From: Thiohalocapsa sp.
GTDB lineage: Bacteria; Pseudomonadota; Gammaproteobacteria; Chromatiales; Chromatiaceae
Assembly (NCBI GenBank): GCA_021736785.1
Contig: JAIPFF010000037.1
Location: 1-54,467, forward strand
Length of the DNA: 54,467 bases
Reading direction: 5' to 3'
This document shows, one piece after another, positions 26,199 to 39,826 of this stretch. Positions within the stretch are counted from its first letter, which is position 1. The number at the start of each line of letters is the position of its first letter. Made by a program: the position numbers and the translations under genes. The notes beneath the pieces are model-generated. The model was not told the origin of the DNA. It saw only the letters and a program-made list of their open reading frames with translations, and searched no databases.

Positions 26199-27125
26199 AT
26201 GAAGATCGGCATCATCGGAGGCACCGGCTTTGTCGGCAGCCATATAGTGGACAAACTCTGTTCAGATGGCCATGAAGTGCGTTTGCTCACCCGGCCCGGC
26301 AGCGAGCACAAGGCGCCCACCCACACCGCGGTGACCATGGTGTCCGGCAACGTTGCCGACGAGACATCCATACAAGCTTGCTTCGAAGGCTGCGAGGCCG
26401 CGATTTATCTGATCGGTATTCTGCGCGAAGACCCGAAAGCCGGCATCACCTTCGACGCGCTGCAGCGCCGGGGCGCGGAGCGTGCGATCACGGTGGCGCA
26501 GGAAGCCGGCGTACGGCGTTTCCTATTGATGAGCGCGAACGGAGTGGACGAGGCCAAGACCCCGTACCAGACCACCAAGCTCGACGCGGAGAGCGCATTG
26601 AAGGCGACGAGCCTGGAGTGGACCATCTTTCGGCCGTCCGTCATCTTCGGCGACCCGCAGGGGCGTATGGAATTCTGCACCCAGCTGAAGTCGGACCTGA
26701 TCGAGAGCCCGATGCCCGCGCCGTTGTTCTATAAGGGGCTGCTTCCAACCGATGCGGGCGGCTTCGCACTGGCCCCGGTGCACGTGGACGATGTAGCGGC
26801 CGCCTTCGCCGCGGCACTGGTGAATCCACAGGCGGTCGGCCAGACCTACGAGCTCTGCGGACCCGACGCATTGACCTGGAAGCAGATCCTGCAGACCATT
26901 GCCGGCGCCACGGGAAAGCGCAAGCTGATGCTGCCGGCACCGGCAGACCTGATTGCGCCGGTGGCCGGACTGCTGGACGGATTCAGCTGGTTTCCGGTGA
27001 CCCGCGACCAGTTAGTGATGCTGCTGTCGGGCAACACCTGCAGCGATGACGGCTTCGCGCGACTGGGGCTGACGCCGCGCGCTTTCACCCCGAGCGCGCT
27101 CGGCTACCTGTCCGGCAACGGCTAG
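26199..27125 (+). CDS. NDUFA9-like NAD(P)-binding protein (atypical SDR)
   Basis: The product is 308 residues. AGAGGT lies eight bases before ATG 26199; the frame is open further upstream, but that extension looks non-coding. The N-terminus KIGIIGGTGFVGSHIVDKL carries the atypical-SDR glycine motif. VRRFLLMSANGVD, TPYQTTKLDAE and WTIFRPSVIFG are characteristic of the complex I NDUFA9 subunit family of NAD(P)-binding proteins. In bacteria these are stand-alone enzymes or chaperone-like proteins of unknown substrate, sometimes linked to quinone or carotenoid metabolism. YQTTK supplies the Tyr-Lys pair. It converges with the rhodanese gene. Confidence 0.9.
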   Translation: MKIGIIGGTGFVGSHIVDKLCSDGHEVRLLTRPGSEHKAPTHTAVTMVSGNVADETSIQACFEGCEAAIYLIGILREDPKAGITFDALQRRGAERAITVAQEAGVRRFLLMSANGVDEAKTPYQTTKLDAESALKATSLEWTIFRPSVIFGDPQGRMEFCTQLKSDLIESPMPAPLFYKGLLPTDAGGFALAPVHVDDVAAAFAAALVNPQAVGQTYELCGPDALTWKQILQTIAGATGKRKLMLPAPADLIAPVAGLLDGFSWFPVTRDQLVMLLSGNTCSDDGFARLGLTPRAFTPSALGYLSGNG

Positions 27126-27243
27126 CGCAAACACGGGGCTGCACCGAGGAGGCCGGTCGCTTGCCGGCGCGACGCCGCGGGGCGGCGGCCCCGCCGGCAG
27201 CGGTTTTGCATCGGGCTCTCCACCGCGCGGCGCAGCGGCCGTA

Positions 27244-27714
27244 TCAGACCGAGGTCGGGCGCTGCTGATCGGGCCGCAGCTTCGGCGTGAAGTAGACATC
27301 GGCGTCGTCGAGATCGACATCGTTGCCCTGCCCGTCTTCGAGGGGCTGTTCGTAGTCCTTCCATCCGCGCAGCCCGGTTTGCAGCGAGGCCACGTTGGTA
27401 TAGCCCAGCACTTGCATCGAATGCGCGGCCAGCACGCTGCGATAGCCGGAGCGGCAGACGACCACGACCTCGCGCTCGCGCGCCTGCACCAGTTCCGGCA
27501 CGGTTTCTTCGTAATCCCATTCGCAGGCGGACTCCAGAATGCCGCGCGGGATGTTGAGCGAGCCCCGGATATGCATCGCGGCAAACTCATCGGGCTCGCG
27601 CACGTCGACGATCAGCAGATCCTTGTTCTCGTCGAGACGCTCTTCCAGATCCCAGGGCATGATCTCGCGTACATCGGTCAGACAGCTACGGATCAGCTCC
27701 AAGAAATTCTTCAT
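27244..27714 (-). CDS. Single-domain rhodanese-like protein
   Basis: The product is 156 residues from ATG 27714. The rhodanese fold is shown by MPWDLEERLDENKDLLIVDV, REPDEFAAMHIRGSLNIPRG and the active-site loop VVVCRSGYRSVLAA, where Cys is the persulfide-carrying residue. LGYTNVASLQTGLRGWKDYE is the usual C-terminal helix. An acidic tail (DVDLDDADVYFTP) follows. There is no signal peptide, so it is cytosolic. Sulfur-relay or thiosulfate-linked roles are plausible in a sulfur oxidiser, but the substrate is not shown. Confidence 0.93.
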   Translation of the reverse strand: MKNFLELIRSCLTDVREIMPWDLEERLDENKDLLIVDVREPDEFAAMHIRGSLNIPRGILESACEWDYEETVPELVQAREREVVVVCRSGYRSVLAAHSMQVLGYTNVASLQTGLRGWKDYEQPLEDGQGNDVDLDDADVYFTPKLRPDQQRPTSV

Positions 27715-28114
27715 GATTCAGCCTCTTCGGGTTTGATCCGGGGTTGCGCCCCGGGCGCCGCCGCCTGGACCCGAAATGGTCCGCCCCCGGGTGATGATCA
27801 ATGGCAGTGGATGTGCGCCGGCGGCGTGCCTCGAGCCTCGAAAGCGGGAACCGCAGAGGCGCAAGCACAAGCCGAATCGAAAATCGATCTTGGCCGGCCG
27901 CCGGGCGGGGCGACGCGCGGGACTGCGCAAAGTGGGTTGTTATATCAGCGAATGCCGATGTACCGCCAAGAGTATCCGCAATCGAGCGGACGCTTGCCGC
28001 CGTCGAGTCGGGACCGACATTCACAGGCGGCCACTCGCGAAGGAAAGGCCGGGAATGCGATGATGCGCGACAGTGCGGTCCTCGCCATCATCGGGGCAAC
28101 GGCCGGATACCCGA
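27715..28114. other. Intergenic stretch, no gene seen
   Basis: About 400 bases between the rhodanese gene and the end of the response regulator gene, both on the minus strand. The rhodanese promoter is expected here. Short frames on both strands are Arg/Ser-rich without recognisable motifs. Confidence 0.45.
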
Positions 28115-28759
28115 TCACTCCCGCGCGCAGAGTCCCCGCTCGACGGCCATCACCGCGGCCTCGACCCGCGAGTGGACCTCCAGTTTGCGCAGAATGGCCT
28201 TCACATGCAGCTTGACGGTGCCATCCGAGATGCCGAGCTCACGGGCAATGGCCTTGTTGCTCTGCCCGGCCGCGAGATGGCAGAGAATCTCCATCTCGCG
28301 GGGCGTCAGGTCGGAGAAGGCCGGATCGCGCTCGGGCGTTGCCCGATCCTGCTGCACGGCGCGTGCCAGCACGCCGGTCAGCTCCGTTGCGACAACCGTC
28401 TTACCGGCGACGATGTCGTCGAGTGCCGCCACCAAGTCGTCGGGCTCCATATCCTTGAGCAGGTAACCGTTGGCGCCGGCCTGCAGCGATGCGATCACGT
28501 CCTGCTCTTCGGTACTGGTGGTCAGCATCGCGATGCGCCGATCGATACCCTCGGCTCGCATCCGCTTCAAGACTTCGATACCGCTGTTGACCGGCATCCG
28601 CAGATCGAGCAACACCACATCGGGACCGCAGTCGCGGGCAAGCTGCAGGCCCACGTCGCAGTCGCCGACGGCGTCGACCACCTCGATACCGCGGCGCTCC
28701 AACAGCTCCAGCAGACCGACACGAAACAGCGCGTGGTCGTCGATCAGCAGCACGCGCAT
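28115..28759 (-). CDS. NarL/FixJ-family response regulator
   Basis: The product is 214 residues. The receiver domain has the acidic pair at residues 7-8 (IDDHALFRVGL), the phospho-acceptor Asp52 in VVLLDLRMP, Thr in AMLTTST and Lys in GYLLKDMEPDD. A LuxR-type helix-turn-helix follows (LTPREMEILCHLAAGQSNKA, then DGTVKLHVKAILRKLEVHSR). Its start overlaps the sensor kinase stop by one base (TGATG), so the pair is one operon. The overall sequence resembles NarL. No nitrate-respiration gene is in the window, so the target genes are unknown. Confidence 0.94.
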   Translation of the reverse strand: MRVLLIDDHALFRVGLLELLERRGIEVVDAVGDCDVGLQLARDCGPDVVLLDLRMPVNSGIEVLKRMRAEGIDRRIAMLTTSTEEQDVIASLQAGANGYLLKDMEPDDLVAALDDIVAGKTVVATELTGVLARAVQQDRATPERDPAFSDLTPREMEILCHLAAGQSNKAIARELGISDGTVKLHVKAILRKLEVHSRVEAAVMAVERGLCARE

Positions 28760-30366
28760 CAGGCTGCCTGCTCCGTACCGAGCCCGCGCGGTCCGGAGCG
28801 GCTGGGCTCGAACACCAGTTCCACCCGCGTACCCTCGCCGGGCTCGCTATCGATGTCGATGCGCGCGCCGATGCGCCGGGCGCGCTCTTCCAGAATCGAC
28901 AGGCCGATGTGCTCCCCGGGCCGGCCGCCGCTCGGCGGCGTGCCGAAGCCGATGCCGTCGTCCTCGATCAGCAGCACGTACTCACCCGTGCGCTCTCGGG
29001 TGAGCAGCACGCGGACCGTCTGGGCTTTGGCATGCTTGCGCACGTTGGTCAGTGTCTCCTGCACGATGCGCACGAGCTGCATCTCCTCCACCGCGGAGAC
29101 CTCGAACGGGCGGCAGTTCATCTGAAAGACACAGTGCACGCCGGTCTGCTGGCCGAAACGCCGGGTCAGTTCCTCGAGTGTCGGCACCAGACCGCGGCCG
29201 TCCATGGGCGCACGAAAGCTCGACATCAGCTCGCGCAGTTCTCCGTGTGCCTCGTCGATACCGTTGCGGATACGGCTCAGGTCCGCCCGCGCCTCGGCCG
29301 GCACGGCGCTGTCGCGCAACGCGTCGGCCAGCATGCGGACCTGCAGGCGCAGGCTCGCCAGCGTCTGCGCCAGAGAGTCGTGCAGCTCGTGGGCGAGGGA
29401 TGCGCGCTCTTCGATGATGGACAGACGTCGCGCCTCGTTGTCGGAACGATACTTGGCCACGGCGACGCCGATATGCTGGCCGATGGTCGAGAGCAGGTCC
29501 AGGATGTCCTCGCGACTGCCGATGCCGGGGCGCTCGACGAAGATAGAGAACGCCCCGAGCAGCTCGTCGTGATGCTTCAGCGGCACCGTGACAACCTCCA
29601 GCGCATCGCTGTCGAACATCCGCCGGCCATAAATGCGCGAGCAATAGCGCAGGTCGTTGTCGCAGACGATCTCCCCCGGACACAGCACCGTACCGCACAG
29701 ACAGAGATCCACCGGCGCCATGTCCTGCTCGTGCACGACATCGTCGTCGAGCCCGATGGAACCGATCAGCCGCGGCGTGCCGTCGACGGCGACCAGGCGC
29801 ACGGTCGCGGCCCGCCCGTTGACCATTTCCTTGAGGATGCGCAGGAAGTGCAGCAGCAATTCGTCCAGCGTGTCGGCGCGGGTAATCTCGGCGGCCACGT
29901 CATAGAGGATCTTCAGCGACGCGGTCTTTTGGGCGAGGCGCATGGTCTGGCGCGCGACGCGGCTGTCCATGTCCTCGTACAGATCGGTCAGCTCGGCATT
30001 CAGCGATCCGATACCGCGCGCCATGGTCTCCAGCACGCCGACGTTGCTGAGCGAGCGGCTCGCGCCGGGCTCGCCCTGGCAGACGCGCGCGACCGAGTCC
30101 TCCAGATTCACCAGCGGCTGCAGCAGTTGACTCTTCAGCCGCAGTGTCACGACGCCCGCCGCGGCGATGCCCGAGATCAGCAGAGCGAGACAGACCAGCT
30201 TCGGCCAGGCGTGGCCCGGCAGGACGAGATTGACACACAGCAGCGCGAGGGCGGCCACCAGCGTCACGGCAACCATGACCAGCGGTCCCAACAAACGCGC
30301 CGCACGCAGGATCTCGATAATGCGCCGGGAGCCGCCGCCCTGCTGTTGAAGATCGATCGCCGTCAT
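28759..30366 (-). CDS. NarX-like sensor histidine kinase with Cys-rich GAF domain and no periplasmic sensor
   Basis: The product is 535 residues. Two N-terminal membrane helices (LLGPLVMVAVTLVAALALLC and LVCLALLISGIAAAGVVTL) are joined by only about ten residues, so the ligand-binding periplasmic domain of NarX is absent. A HAMP-like segment (LLQPLVNLEDSVARVCQGEP) and a GAF domain follow. Near residues 218-245 the GAF has five Cys spaced C-x-C-x4-C-x5-C-x6-C (LCLCGTVLCPGEIVC onwards), suggesting an Fe-S cluster, a metal or a thiol redox switch. The HisKA_3 box is RASLAHELHDSLAQTLASLR with the phospho-His, and ATP-binding motifs include ETLTNVRKHAKA, EDDGIGFG and GLSILEERARRIGA. It probably senses redox state or oxygen inside the cell and phosphorylates the NarL-like partner. 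Confidence 0.9.
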   Translation of the reverse strand: MTAIDLQQQGGGSRRIIEILRAARLLGPLVMVAVTLVAALALLCVNLVLPGHAWPKLVCLALLISGIAAAGVVTLRLKSQLLQPLVNLEDSVARVCQGEPGASRSLSNVGVLETMARGIGSLNAELTDLYEDMDSRVARQTMRLAQKTASLKILYDVAAEITRADTLDELLLHFLRILKEMVNGRAATVRLVAVDGTPRLIGSIGLDDDVVHEQDMAPVDLCLCGTVLCPGEIVCDNDLRYCSRIYGRRMFDSDALEVVTVPLKHHDELLGAFSIFVERPGIGSREDILDLLSTIGQHIGVAVAKYRSDNEARRLSIIEERASLAHELHDSLAQTLASLRLQVRMLADALRDSAVPAEARADLSRIRNGIDEAHGELRELMSSFRAPMDGRGLVPTLEELTRRFGQQTGVHCVFQMNCRPFEVSAVEEMQLVRIVQETLTNVRKHAKAQTVRVLLTRERTGEYVLLIEDDGIGFGTPPSGGRPGEHIGLSILEERARRIGARIDIDSEPGEGTRVELVFEPSRSGPRGLGTEQAA

Positions 30367-30536
30367 TGTCCCTACCAGCGGGCCGCGCCCGCATCAGTCG
30401 TCGGCCGATTATAGGGCCGGATGCGGGGCCGGGCCCCGCGCTTTTCGGCACCTTCGCGCCTGCCCGCATTGCTCGGTGGCCATGCACCCGGCCGGGCGCC
30501 GGCCGGGCCCGCAGTGGGCAGCGCGCCGCGGCGCCG

Positions 30537-32363
<1,827 letters not shown>

Positions 32364-32493
32364 GGTTTGATATTGACTGCTCGAGGACCGGTCCCAACCT
32401 GAGGCCGGTAAGTAAACACGCGGTGCGGGCCGCGGCGACGGTCCCGGTCGGCCGGCGGCGCCGACCGGACTCGCATAGAGATGAGGCCGAATC

Positions 32494-32895
32494 ATGACAG
32501 AACCCATGCTCGAAGGCACAGGCTGCGCGATGCAGGAGCCGTTCGCGCTGCAGGTGCTCGGTCCGGACATGGAGCCCGAGTTCCCGGATCGGTGCATCGT
32601 GATCATCGAGCCGACGGAATTCTGCCGCAGCGGCATGTATGTTTTCGCCGAGGTCGAGGGCGTTCGCTGGTTCCGGCAGTACAAGCGTGACGAGCGCGGA
32701 CGCGAATGGCTGTTGGCGCTTCATGAAGAGTTCCCGGACATCGAGTTGACCGGACTCGAATGGAAGGTGCTCGGCGTCATCATCCAGCGCAATATCCGGC
32801 GTCGGATCAAACACTACGACTACGCCGACGCCGGCGAGCCGGCAGGTGCGCGCGGGGGCAGCATCGACGCCGTCGACATCACCGGCAGCGCGTGA
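32494..32895 (+). CDS. S24 (LexA/UmuD-like) peptidase homologue with the catalytic Ser replaced
   Basis: The product is 133 residues with no helix-turn-helix. It matches the C-terminal S24 domain: ALQVLGPDMEPEFPDRCIVI aligns with the usual VxGDSMEPxFxDGD, and VRWFRQYKRD aligns with the strand bearing the catalytic Lys. The nucleophile Ser is replaced (GPDMEP for GDSMEP), so self-cleavage or proteolysis is unlikely although the Lys appears kept. It could act as a binding module. The stop overlaps the next gene's GTG start (GTGA), so it is co-translated with an RND-type adaptor lipoprotein. Confidence 0.8.
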   Translation: MTEPMLEGTGCAMQEPFALQVLGPDMEPEFPDRCIVIIEPTEFCRSGMYVFAEVEGVRWFRQYKRDERGREWLLALHEEFPDIELTGLEWKVLGVIIQRNIRRRIKHYDYADAGEPAGARGGSIDAVDITGSA

Positions 32896-33992
32896 CGCCG
32901 CCGCGACGATTGCCGCGGGCCGCGCGGGCGCCCGCGGCGCTGCCGCGCGCGGCCCTCCTGCTGGCGGGTCTGTTGTCGCTGACCGGCTGCGGCGTTGCGC
33001 AGGACGACGGCGCCGCGAAGGAGCAGCCCGCGCGCCGGCCCGCGGCCCACCTGGTCACCGTGGTTGCCACCGAGCGCGCCCCGGTCTCGCTGCAGCACGA
33101 GCGGCCGGGATCGCTGATTCTTCGGCGCCTGGTTCGCCTCTATAGCCAGGAAGAGGGTCGAATCACCGAGCTCGAGGTATTCGAGGGCGACCCGGTGCGC
33201 CGCGGCCGCATCCTGGTCCGGCTCGAGGACGACCTGCTGCGGGCCGAGCTCGACAAGGCGCGAGCGACGCGGGCCCAAGAGCAGATCGACGTGGAGCGAC
33301 TCGAGGACTTGGTCAAGCGCCGCGCCGCGTCGGAGGACGAGGTGGCCCAGGCGCGCACCGCGCTCGCGGTCGCCGAGGCCGAGCTGCGGCTGCTGCAGAC
33401 GCGGCTCGACTACACCCGTATCGAAGCCCCGTTCGACGGCGTGATCACCGAGCGATTGGTCGAGCCAGGCGACTTCGTCACCAAGAACACCCATTTGCTG
33501 ACGCTGGCGGACCCGCAATCGCTGGTCGCCGAGCTCTTCGTCTCGGAACTGGTTCTGCCGCATATCGCCGTCGGCGACCCTGTCGTCGTCCGCATCGATG
33601 CGCTCGGCGCGCAGCGCTTCGTTGGCGAGATCCTGCGCATTCATCCGACGCTGTCGGCAACCAGCCGACAGGCCAAGGTGGAGGTGCGCTTCGAGAACAT
33701 CCCTCCCGGTGCCCGGGCAGGCCAATTCGTGCGCGCGGAGCTCGCGACCGCGGCCGTGCCGCGGCTGCTGGTGCCGTTCCGGGCGCTGCGCAACGATCGC
33801 GGGGGACAGTTCGTCTGGGTCGTCGACGAGCAGGGCCAGGCGGCCAGGCGGCCGGTCCGAAGCGGGCTGCGCGTCGCCGACGCGATCGAAATCCTCGACG
33901 GTCTGGAGGCCGGCGAGCAGGTCATCACCCGCGGCTTTCTCGGGCTCGCCGAGGGCAAGGACGTGGAGGCCGTCGACGACGCGCAAGGCTGA
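32892..33992 (+). CDS. Orphan RND-type periplasmic adaptor lipoprotein (HlyD/MFP family)
   Basis: The product is 366 residues from GTG 32892, which overlaps the upstream stop as GTGA. A basic start and hydrophobic segment end in a lipobox (LLSLTGCG), so it is a lipoprotein. The barrel-sandwich half-motifs are EEGRITELEVFEGDPVRRGR and RIEAPFDGVITERLVEPGDF; the helical hairpin between them is coiled coil (QIDVERLEDLVKRRAASEDE). The beta-barrel and membrane-proximal parts follow (SLVAELFVSELVLPHIAVGD, and RPVRSGLRVADAIEILDGLE). Adaptors of this type link an RND pump to TolC, but no pump or TolC gene lies next to it. It must use a pump encoded elsewhere or have another partner. Confidence 0.9.
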   Translation: MTPPRRLPRAARAPAALPRAALLLAGLLSLTGCGVAQDDGAAKEQPARRPAAHLVTVVATERAPVSLQHERPGSLILRRLVRLYSQEEGRITELEVFEGDPVRRGRILVRLEDDLLRAELDKARATRAQEQIDVERLEDLVKRRAASEDEVAQARTALAVAEAELRLLQTRLDYTRIEAPFDGVITERLVEPGDFVTKNTHLLTLADPQSLVAELFVSELVLPHIAVGDPVVVRIDALGAQRFVGEILRIHPTLSATSRQAKVEVRFENIPPGARAGQFVRAELATAAVPRLLVPFRALRNDRGGQFVWVVDEQGQAARRPVRSGLRVADAIEILDGLEAGEQVITRGFLGLAEGKDVEAVDDAQG

Positions 33993-34385
33993 GAGCGGCG
34001 CGGTGCTTGCGTCCGAGCCAGGCCGATATCGGATTGACGAAAAGGGCTTCCCGGCGACGTCCCCTGCGCCGAGTCACTTGGTCGAAAGGACTTCGAGCCG
34101 CCTGCGCCGGGCGTTTCAATGAGACGGACTCACCCGAAAACTCCTCCGAAAGCGCAATGTGCAAGCATTCGCTGCCGCCGTCCGTGCATTGCCGAATCCA
34201 CGTGTCCCGCTCTAGCGAATCTGCCGAAGAGGTACCAAAGCGGCGGAAAAACGGGTAACGTCCGCATGTTTTTGAAATTGTCGACGCAGGGGTGTGGCCA
34301 CGCGCCGTGACAATAGCCGGCCGCCCGATGCGCCGCGGCGGCCCCGAGCCCCGCGCCCGTTTGGTTCCATCCCACGAGCCCTCCC
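33993..34385. other. Intergenic region upstream of the mrp operon
   Basis: About 390 bases, AT-richer from 34130 to 34300. The mrp promoter is expected here. No strong consensus, riboswitch or long palindrome is apparent. Short open frames are not credible genes. Confidence 0.45.
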
Positions 34386-37187
<2,802 letters not shown>

Positions 37188-37192
37188 CGCTG

Positions 37193-37519
37193 ATGGAAGG
37201 CCTGATATCGATCGCGGTCGGCGTCATGACCGCCTGCGGCGTCTACTTGCTTTTGCGCGCACGGACGTTTCCCGTCGTGCTCGGGCTAACGCTGCTGTCT
37301 TATGCCGTCAACCTGTTCTTGTTCGCAATGGGGCGGCTGACCATCGGCGCCCCCGCGATTATCGATCCGGAGCGAGACATCTATACCGACCCGCTGCCGC
37401 AAGCCCTGGTGCTGACGGCGATCGTCATCGGCTTCGGCATGACCGCTTTTGCCGTCGTGCTGGCGCTGCGCGCCAAGGCCGATCTGGGCAATGATCACGT
37501 AGACGGCAAAAAGCGATGA
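37193..37519 (+). CDS. mrpC: MrpC/MnhC antiporter subunit
   Basis: The product is 108 residues, with GGGGAGGAG just upstream of ATG 37193. Three membrane helices are NuoK-like: EGLISIAVGVMTACGVYLLL, TFPVVLGLTLLSYAVNLFLF and PLPQALVLTAIVIGFGMTAF. The motif DPLPQALVLTAIVI is characteristic of MrpC. It is a small structural subunit of the Mrp antiporter. Its stop overlaps the mrpD start as ATGA. Confidence 0.96.
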   Translation: MEGLISIAVGVMTACGVYLLLRARTFPVVLGLTLLSYAVNLFLFAMGRLTIGAPAIIDPERDIYTDPLPQALVLTAIVIGFGMTAFAVVLALRAKADLGNDHVDGKKR

Positions 37520-39045
37520 GCCTGCTTCTGCAACATGCGGTCATCTTGCCGCTACTGGTGCCGCTGCTCGGCGGCATTTTCCTGGTGCTGCTCGGCGGCA
37601 GCGCCACGCCGCTGCGGCGCACTGTCAGCATGGTCGCGATCCAGGCCCTGTTCGCCGCCTCGCTGTTGCTTCTGCTGACGAGCTGGGACGGCGACATCCA
37701 GGTCTACCAGGTGGGAAATTGGCCGGCGCCGTTCGGCATCGTCCTGGTGGCGGACCGGCTGTCGGCGGCGATGGTGTTCCTGACATCGTTGCTTGCGCTG
37801 TTCGCAATGATGCACGCCATTCAGGGCAGCGACCGCAGCGGACGGCAGTTCCATGTTTTGTTCCAGTTCCAGTTGCTGGGTCTAAACGGCGCCTTCCTGA
37901 CCGGTGACCTGTTCAATCTGTTCGTCTTCTTCGAGGTGCTGCTGATCGCCTCCTACGGTCTGCTGCTGCATGGCTGCGGCGCGGCCCGCAGCCGCGCCGG
38001 CCTGCACTACGTGATCATCAATCTGGCGGGCTCGAGTCTGTTTTTGTTCGCGGTCGGCACGCTGTACGGAGTGCTGGGCACGTTGAACATGGCCGACATG
38101 GCGGTGCGCGTCGCCGAGTTGCCGGCCGAAGATCGGGAGCTCGTTCGCGCGGCCGCGCTGCTGCTGTGCGTGGTATTCGCGCTGAAGGCGGCGCTGGCGC
38201 CGCTGCACTTATGGCTGCCGGGCGCCTACTCGGCGGCCGGACCGGCAGCGGCGGCGATTTTCGCGATCATGACGAAAGTGGGCGCCTACGCCATCGTGCG
38301 CGTCTACGGCCTCATCTTCGGGGCCTCGGCGGGTGAGCTTTCGGGACTGGTCGAACCGTGGCTGCTGACGCTGGGACTGCTCACGGTCGTTGTCGGCACC
38401 ATCGGCGTGCTCGCCAGCCAGCACTTGGCGCTGCTGGTCTCCCACTTGGTGGTGGTGTCCTCCGGAACCCTGCTGACCGCATTCGGCATCGGCGGCACCG
38501 CGGCGGTGACAGCGGGGCTCTACTACATGCTGCACTCCACGTTCATCGCGGCGGCGCTCTTCCTGCTCAGCGACAATTTGTCCAACACGCGCGGCATCTA
38601 TGGCGATCGGCTCGTCGCCGGGCCGCTGCTGCCGGCGGCCAATCTGCTGGGCGGCCTGTTTCTTCTGCTCGCGGTTTCCGTGGCCGGCCTGCCGCCGCTA
38701 TCGGGCTTCATGGGCAAGCTGATGATCCTGCAATCCAGCGTCGAGAGCGCCTGGATGCCCTGGATCTTTGCCGTCATCCTGACCACCAGCCTGCTGACCG
38801 TCATCGCGCTGGCGCGCGCCGGCAGTACACTGTTCTTCAAGACCGACCTGCGCTCGGGAAGCGCGACAATGCCGAATATGGCCAATCTGGTGCCGGCTAT
38901 TGCGCTGGCCGGGGCAAGTCTCGTGCTGGTGGTCTATGCAGGGCCGATTTACGCGTTCACCGATGCCATGGCAACGCAGCTGTCTGATTCCACAGCCTAT
39001 ATCGGCGCGGTGCTCGGGACGGAGCCGCAGGTATCGATGCCATGA
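37516..39045 (+). CDS. mrpD: MrpD/MnhD antiporter subunit
   Basis: The product is 509 residues with about 14 membrane segments and is related to NuoM/NuoN. Signature segments are LTGDLFNLFVFFEVLLIASY, with the proton-path Glu, FALKAALAPLHLWLPGAYSA with conserved Lys, and AIFAIMTKVGAYAIVRVYG. With MrpA it forms the two NADH-dehydrogenase-like ion-moving modules of the antiporter. Overlaps of four bases link it to both mrpC and mrpE. Confidence 0.96.
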   Translation: MSLLLQHAVILPLLVPLLGGIFLVLLGGSATPLRRTVSMVAIQALFAASLLLLLTSWDGDIQVYQVGNWPAPFGIVLVADRLSAAMVFLTSLLALFAMMHAIQGSDRSGRQFHVLFQFQLLGLNGAFLTGDLFNLFVFFEVLLIASYGLLLHGCGAARSRAGLHYVIINLAGSSLFLFAVGTLYGVLGTLNMADMAVRVAELPAEDRELVRAAALLLCVVFALKAALAPLHLWLPGAYSAAGPAAAAIFAIMTKVGAYAIVRVYGLIFGASAGELSGLVEPWLLTLGLLTVVVGTIGVLASQHLALLVSHLVVVSSGTLLTAFGIGGTAAVTAGLYYMLHSTFIAAALFLLSDNLSNTRGIYGDRLVAGPLLPAANLLGGLFLLLAVSVAGLPPLSGFMGKLMILQSSVESAWMPWIFAVILTTSLLTVIALARAGSTLFFKTDLRSGSATMPNMANLVPAIALAGASLVLVVYAGPIYAFTDAMATQLSDSTAYIGAVLGTEPQVSMP

Positions 39046-39533
39046 AAAAGGTACTGCCCCACCCGATCCTGTCGTTGATGCTGCTCGGCCTTTGGCTGTT
39101 GCTGGTCAACTCGGTGAGCCCGGGCCACCTGTTGCTGGGGACACTGCTGGCCTGGCTGATCCCGCTCTACACCGCCCGCTTCTGGGAAGCGCAGATGCAC
39201 ATCCGCAAGCCGTTGCTGCTGATGCGCTTCTTCGCGATCGTGCTGTTCGACATCGTGGTGGCGAATATCGCCGTCGCGCGGTTGCTGATCGGGCCGATGG
39301 CGGAGATCCGCCCCGGCTTCATCCGCATGCCGTTGCGGCTTCAAGGCGATGTGGCCATCAGCCTGCTGGCCAACATCATCTCGCTGACGCCGGGCACGCT
39401 CTCGGCATTCCTGAGCGCGGACCGCACGGCGCTGATCATCCACGGTCTGCAGACCGATGATCCGGACGCCATCATCGCCGAGATCCGCCAACGCTACGAA
39501 CAGCCTCTGCTCGAGGCACTGGAGCCACAGTGA
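39042..39533 (+). CDS. mrpE: MrpE/MnhE antiporter subunit
   Basis: The product is 163 residues. Two or three N-terminal membrane segments (LSLMLLGLWLLLVNSVSPGH, LLLGTLLAWLIPLYTARFW) are followed by a cytosolic domain typical of MrpE: LFDIVVANIAVARLLIGPM, GFIRMPLRLQGDVAISLLA, LTPGTLSAFLSADRTALIIH. MrpE is needed for assembly and activity but has no complex I counterpart. Start and stop overlap the neighbours (ATGA before, GTGA after). Confidence 0.95.
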   Translation: MKKVLPHPILSLMLLGLWLLLVNSVSPGHLLLGTLLAWLIPLYTARFWEAQMHIRKPLLLMRFFAIVLFDIVVANIAVARLLIGPMAEIRPGFIRMPLRLQGDVAISLLANIISLTPGTLSAFLSADRTALIIHGLQTDDPDAIIAEIRQRYEQPLLEALEPQ

Positions 39534-39826
39534 ACGATATGACCGTCTCCGGTTTCCTGCTGCCCGCCGCTCTGGCCATCGCCTTCTTGTTGGTCAGCGC
39601 CGCCTTGCTCATGTCCCTGGCCCGTCTGGTGCTGGGCCCGGACGAGCCGGACCGCATCCTGGCCTTGGATACCCTGTACGTCAATACGGTGGCGTTGCTG
39701 GTGCTGCTCGGCATGCAGTTGGGCAGCAACCTGTACTTCGAAGCGGCGCTGCTGATCGCCCTGTTCGGCTTCGTCGGCACGGTCGCGCTGGCGAAGTTCC
39801 TGACCCGCGGAGACATTATCGAATGA
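39530..39826 (+). CDS. mrpF: MrpF/MnhF antiporter subunit
   Basis: The product is 98 residues starting at GTG 39530. Three membrane helices are visible (LLPAALAIAFLLVSAALLMS, TLYVNTVALLVLLGMQLG, FEAALLIALFGFVGTVALAK). The conserved GPDEPDRILALDTLYVN loop identifies MrpF. Its stop overlaps the mrpG start as ATGA. Confidence 0.95.
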   Translation: MNDMTVSGFLLPAALAIAFLLVSAALLMSLARLVLGPDEPDRILALDTLYVNTVALLVLLGMQLGSNLYFEAALLIALFGFVGTVALAKFLTRGDIIE

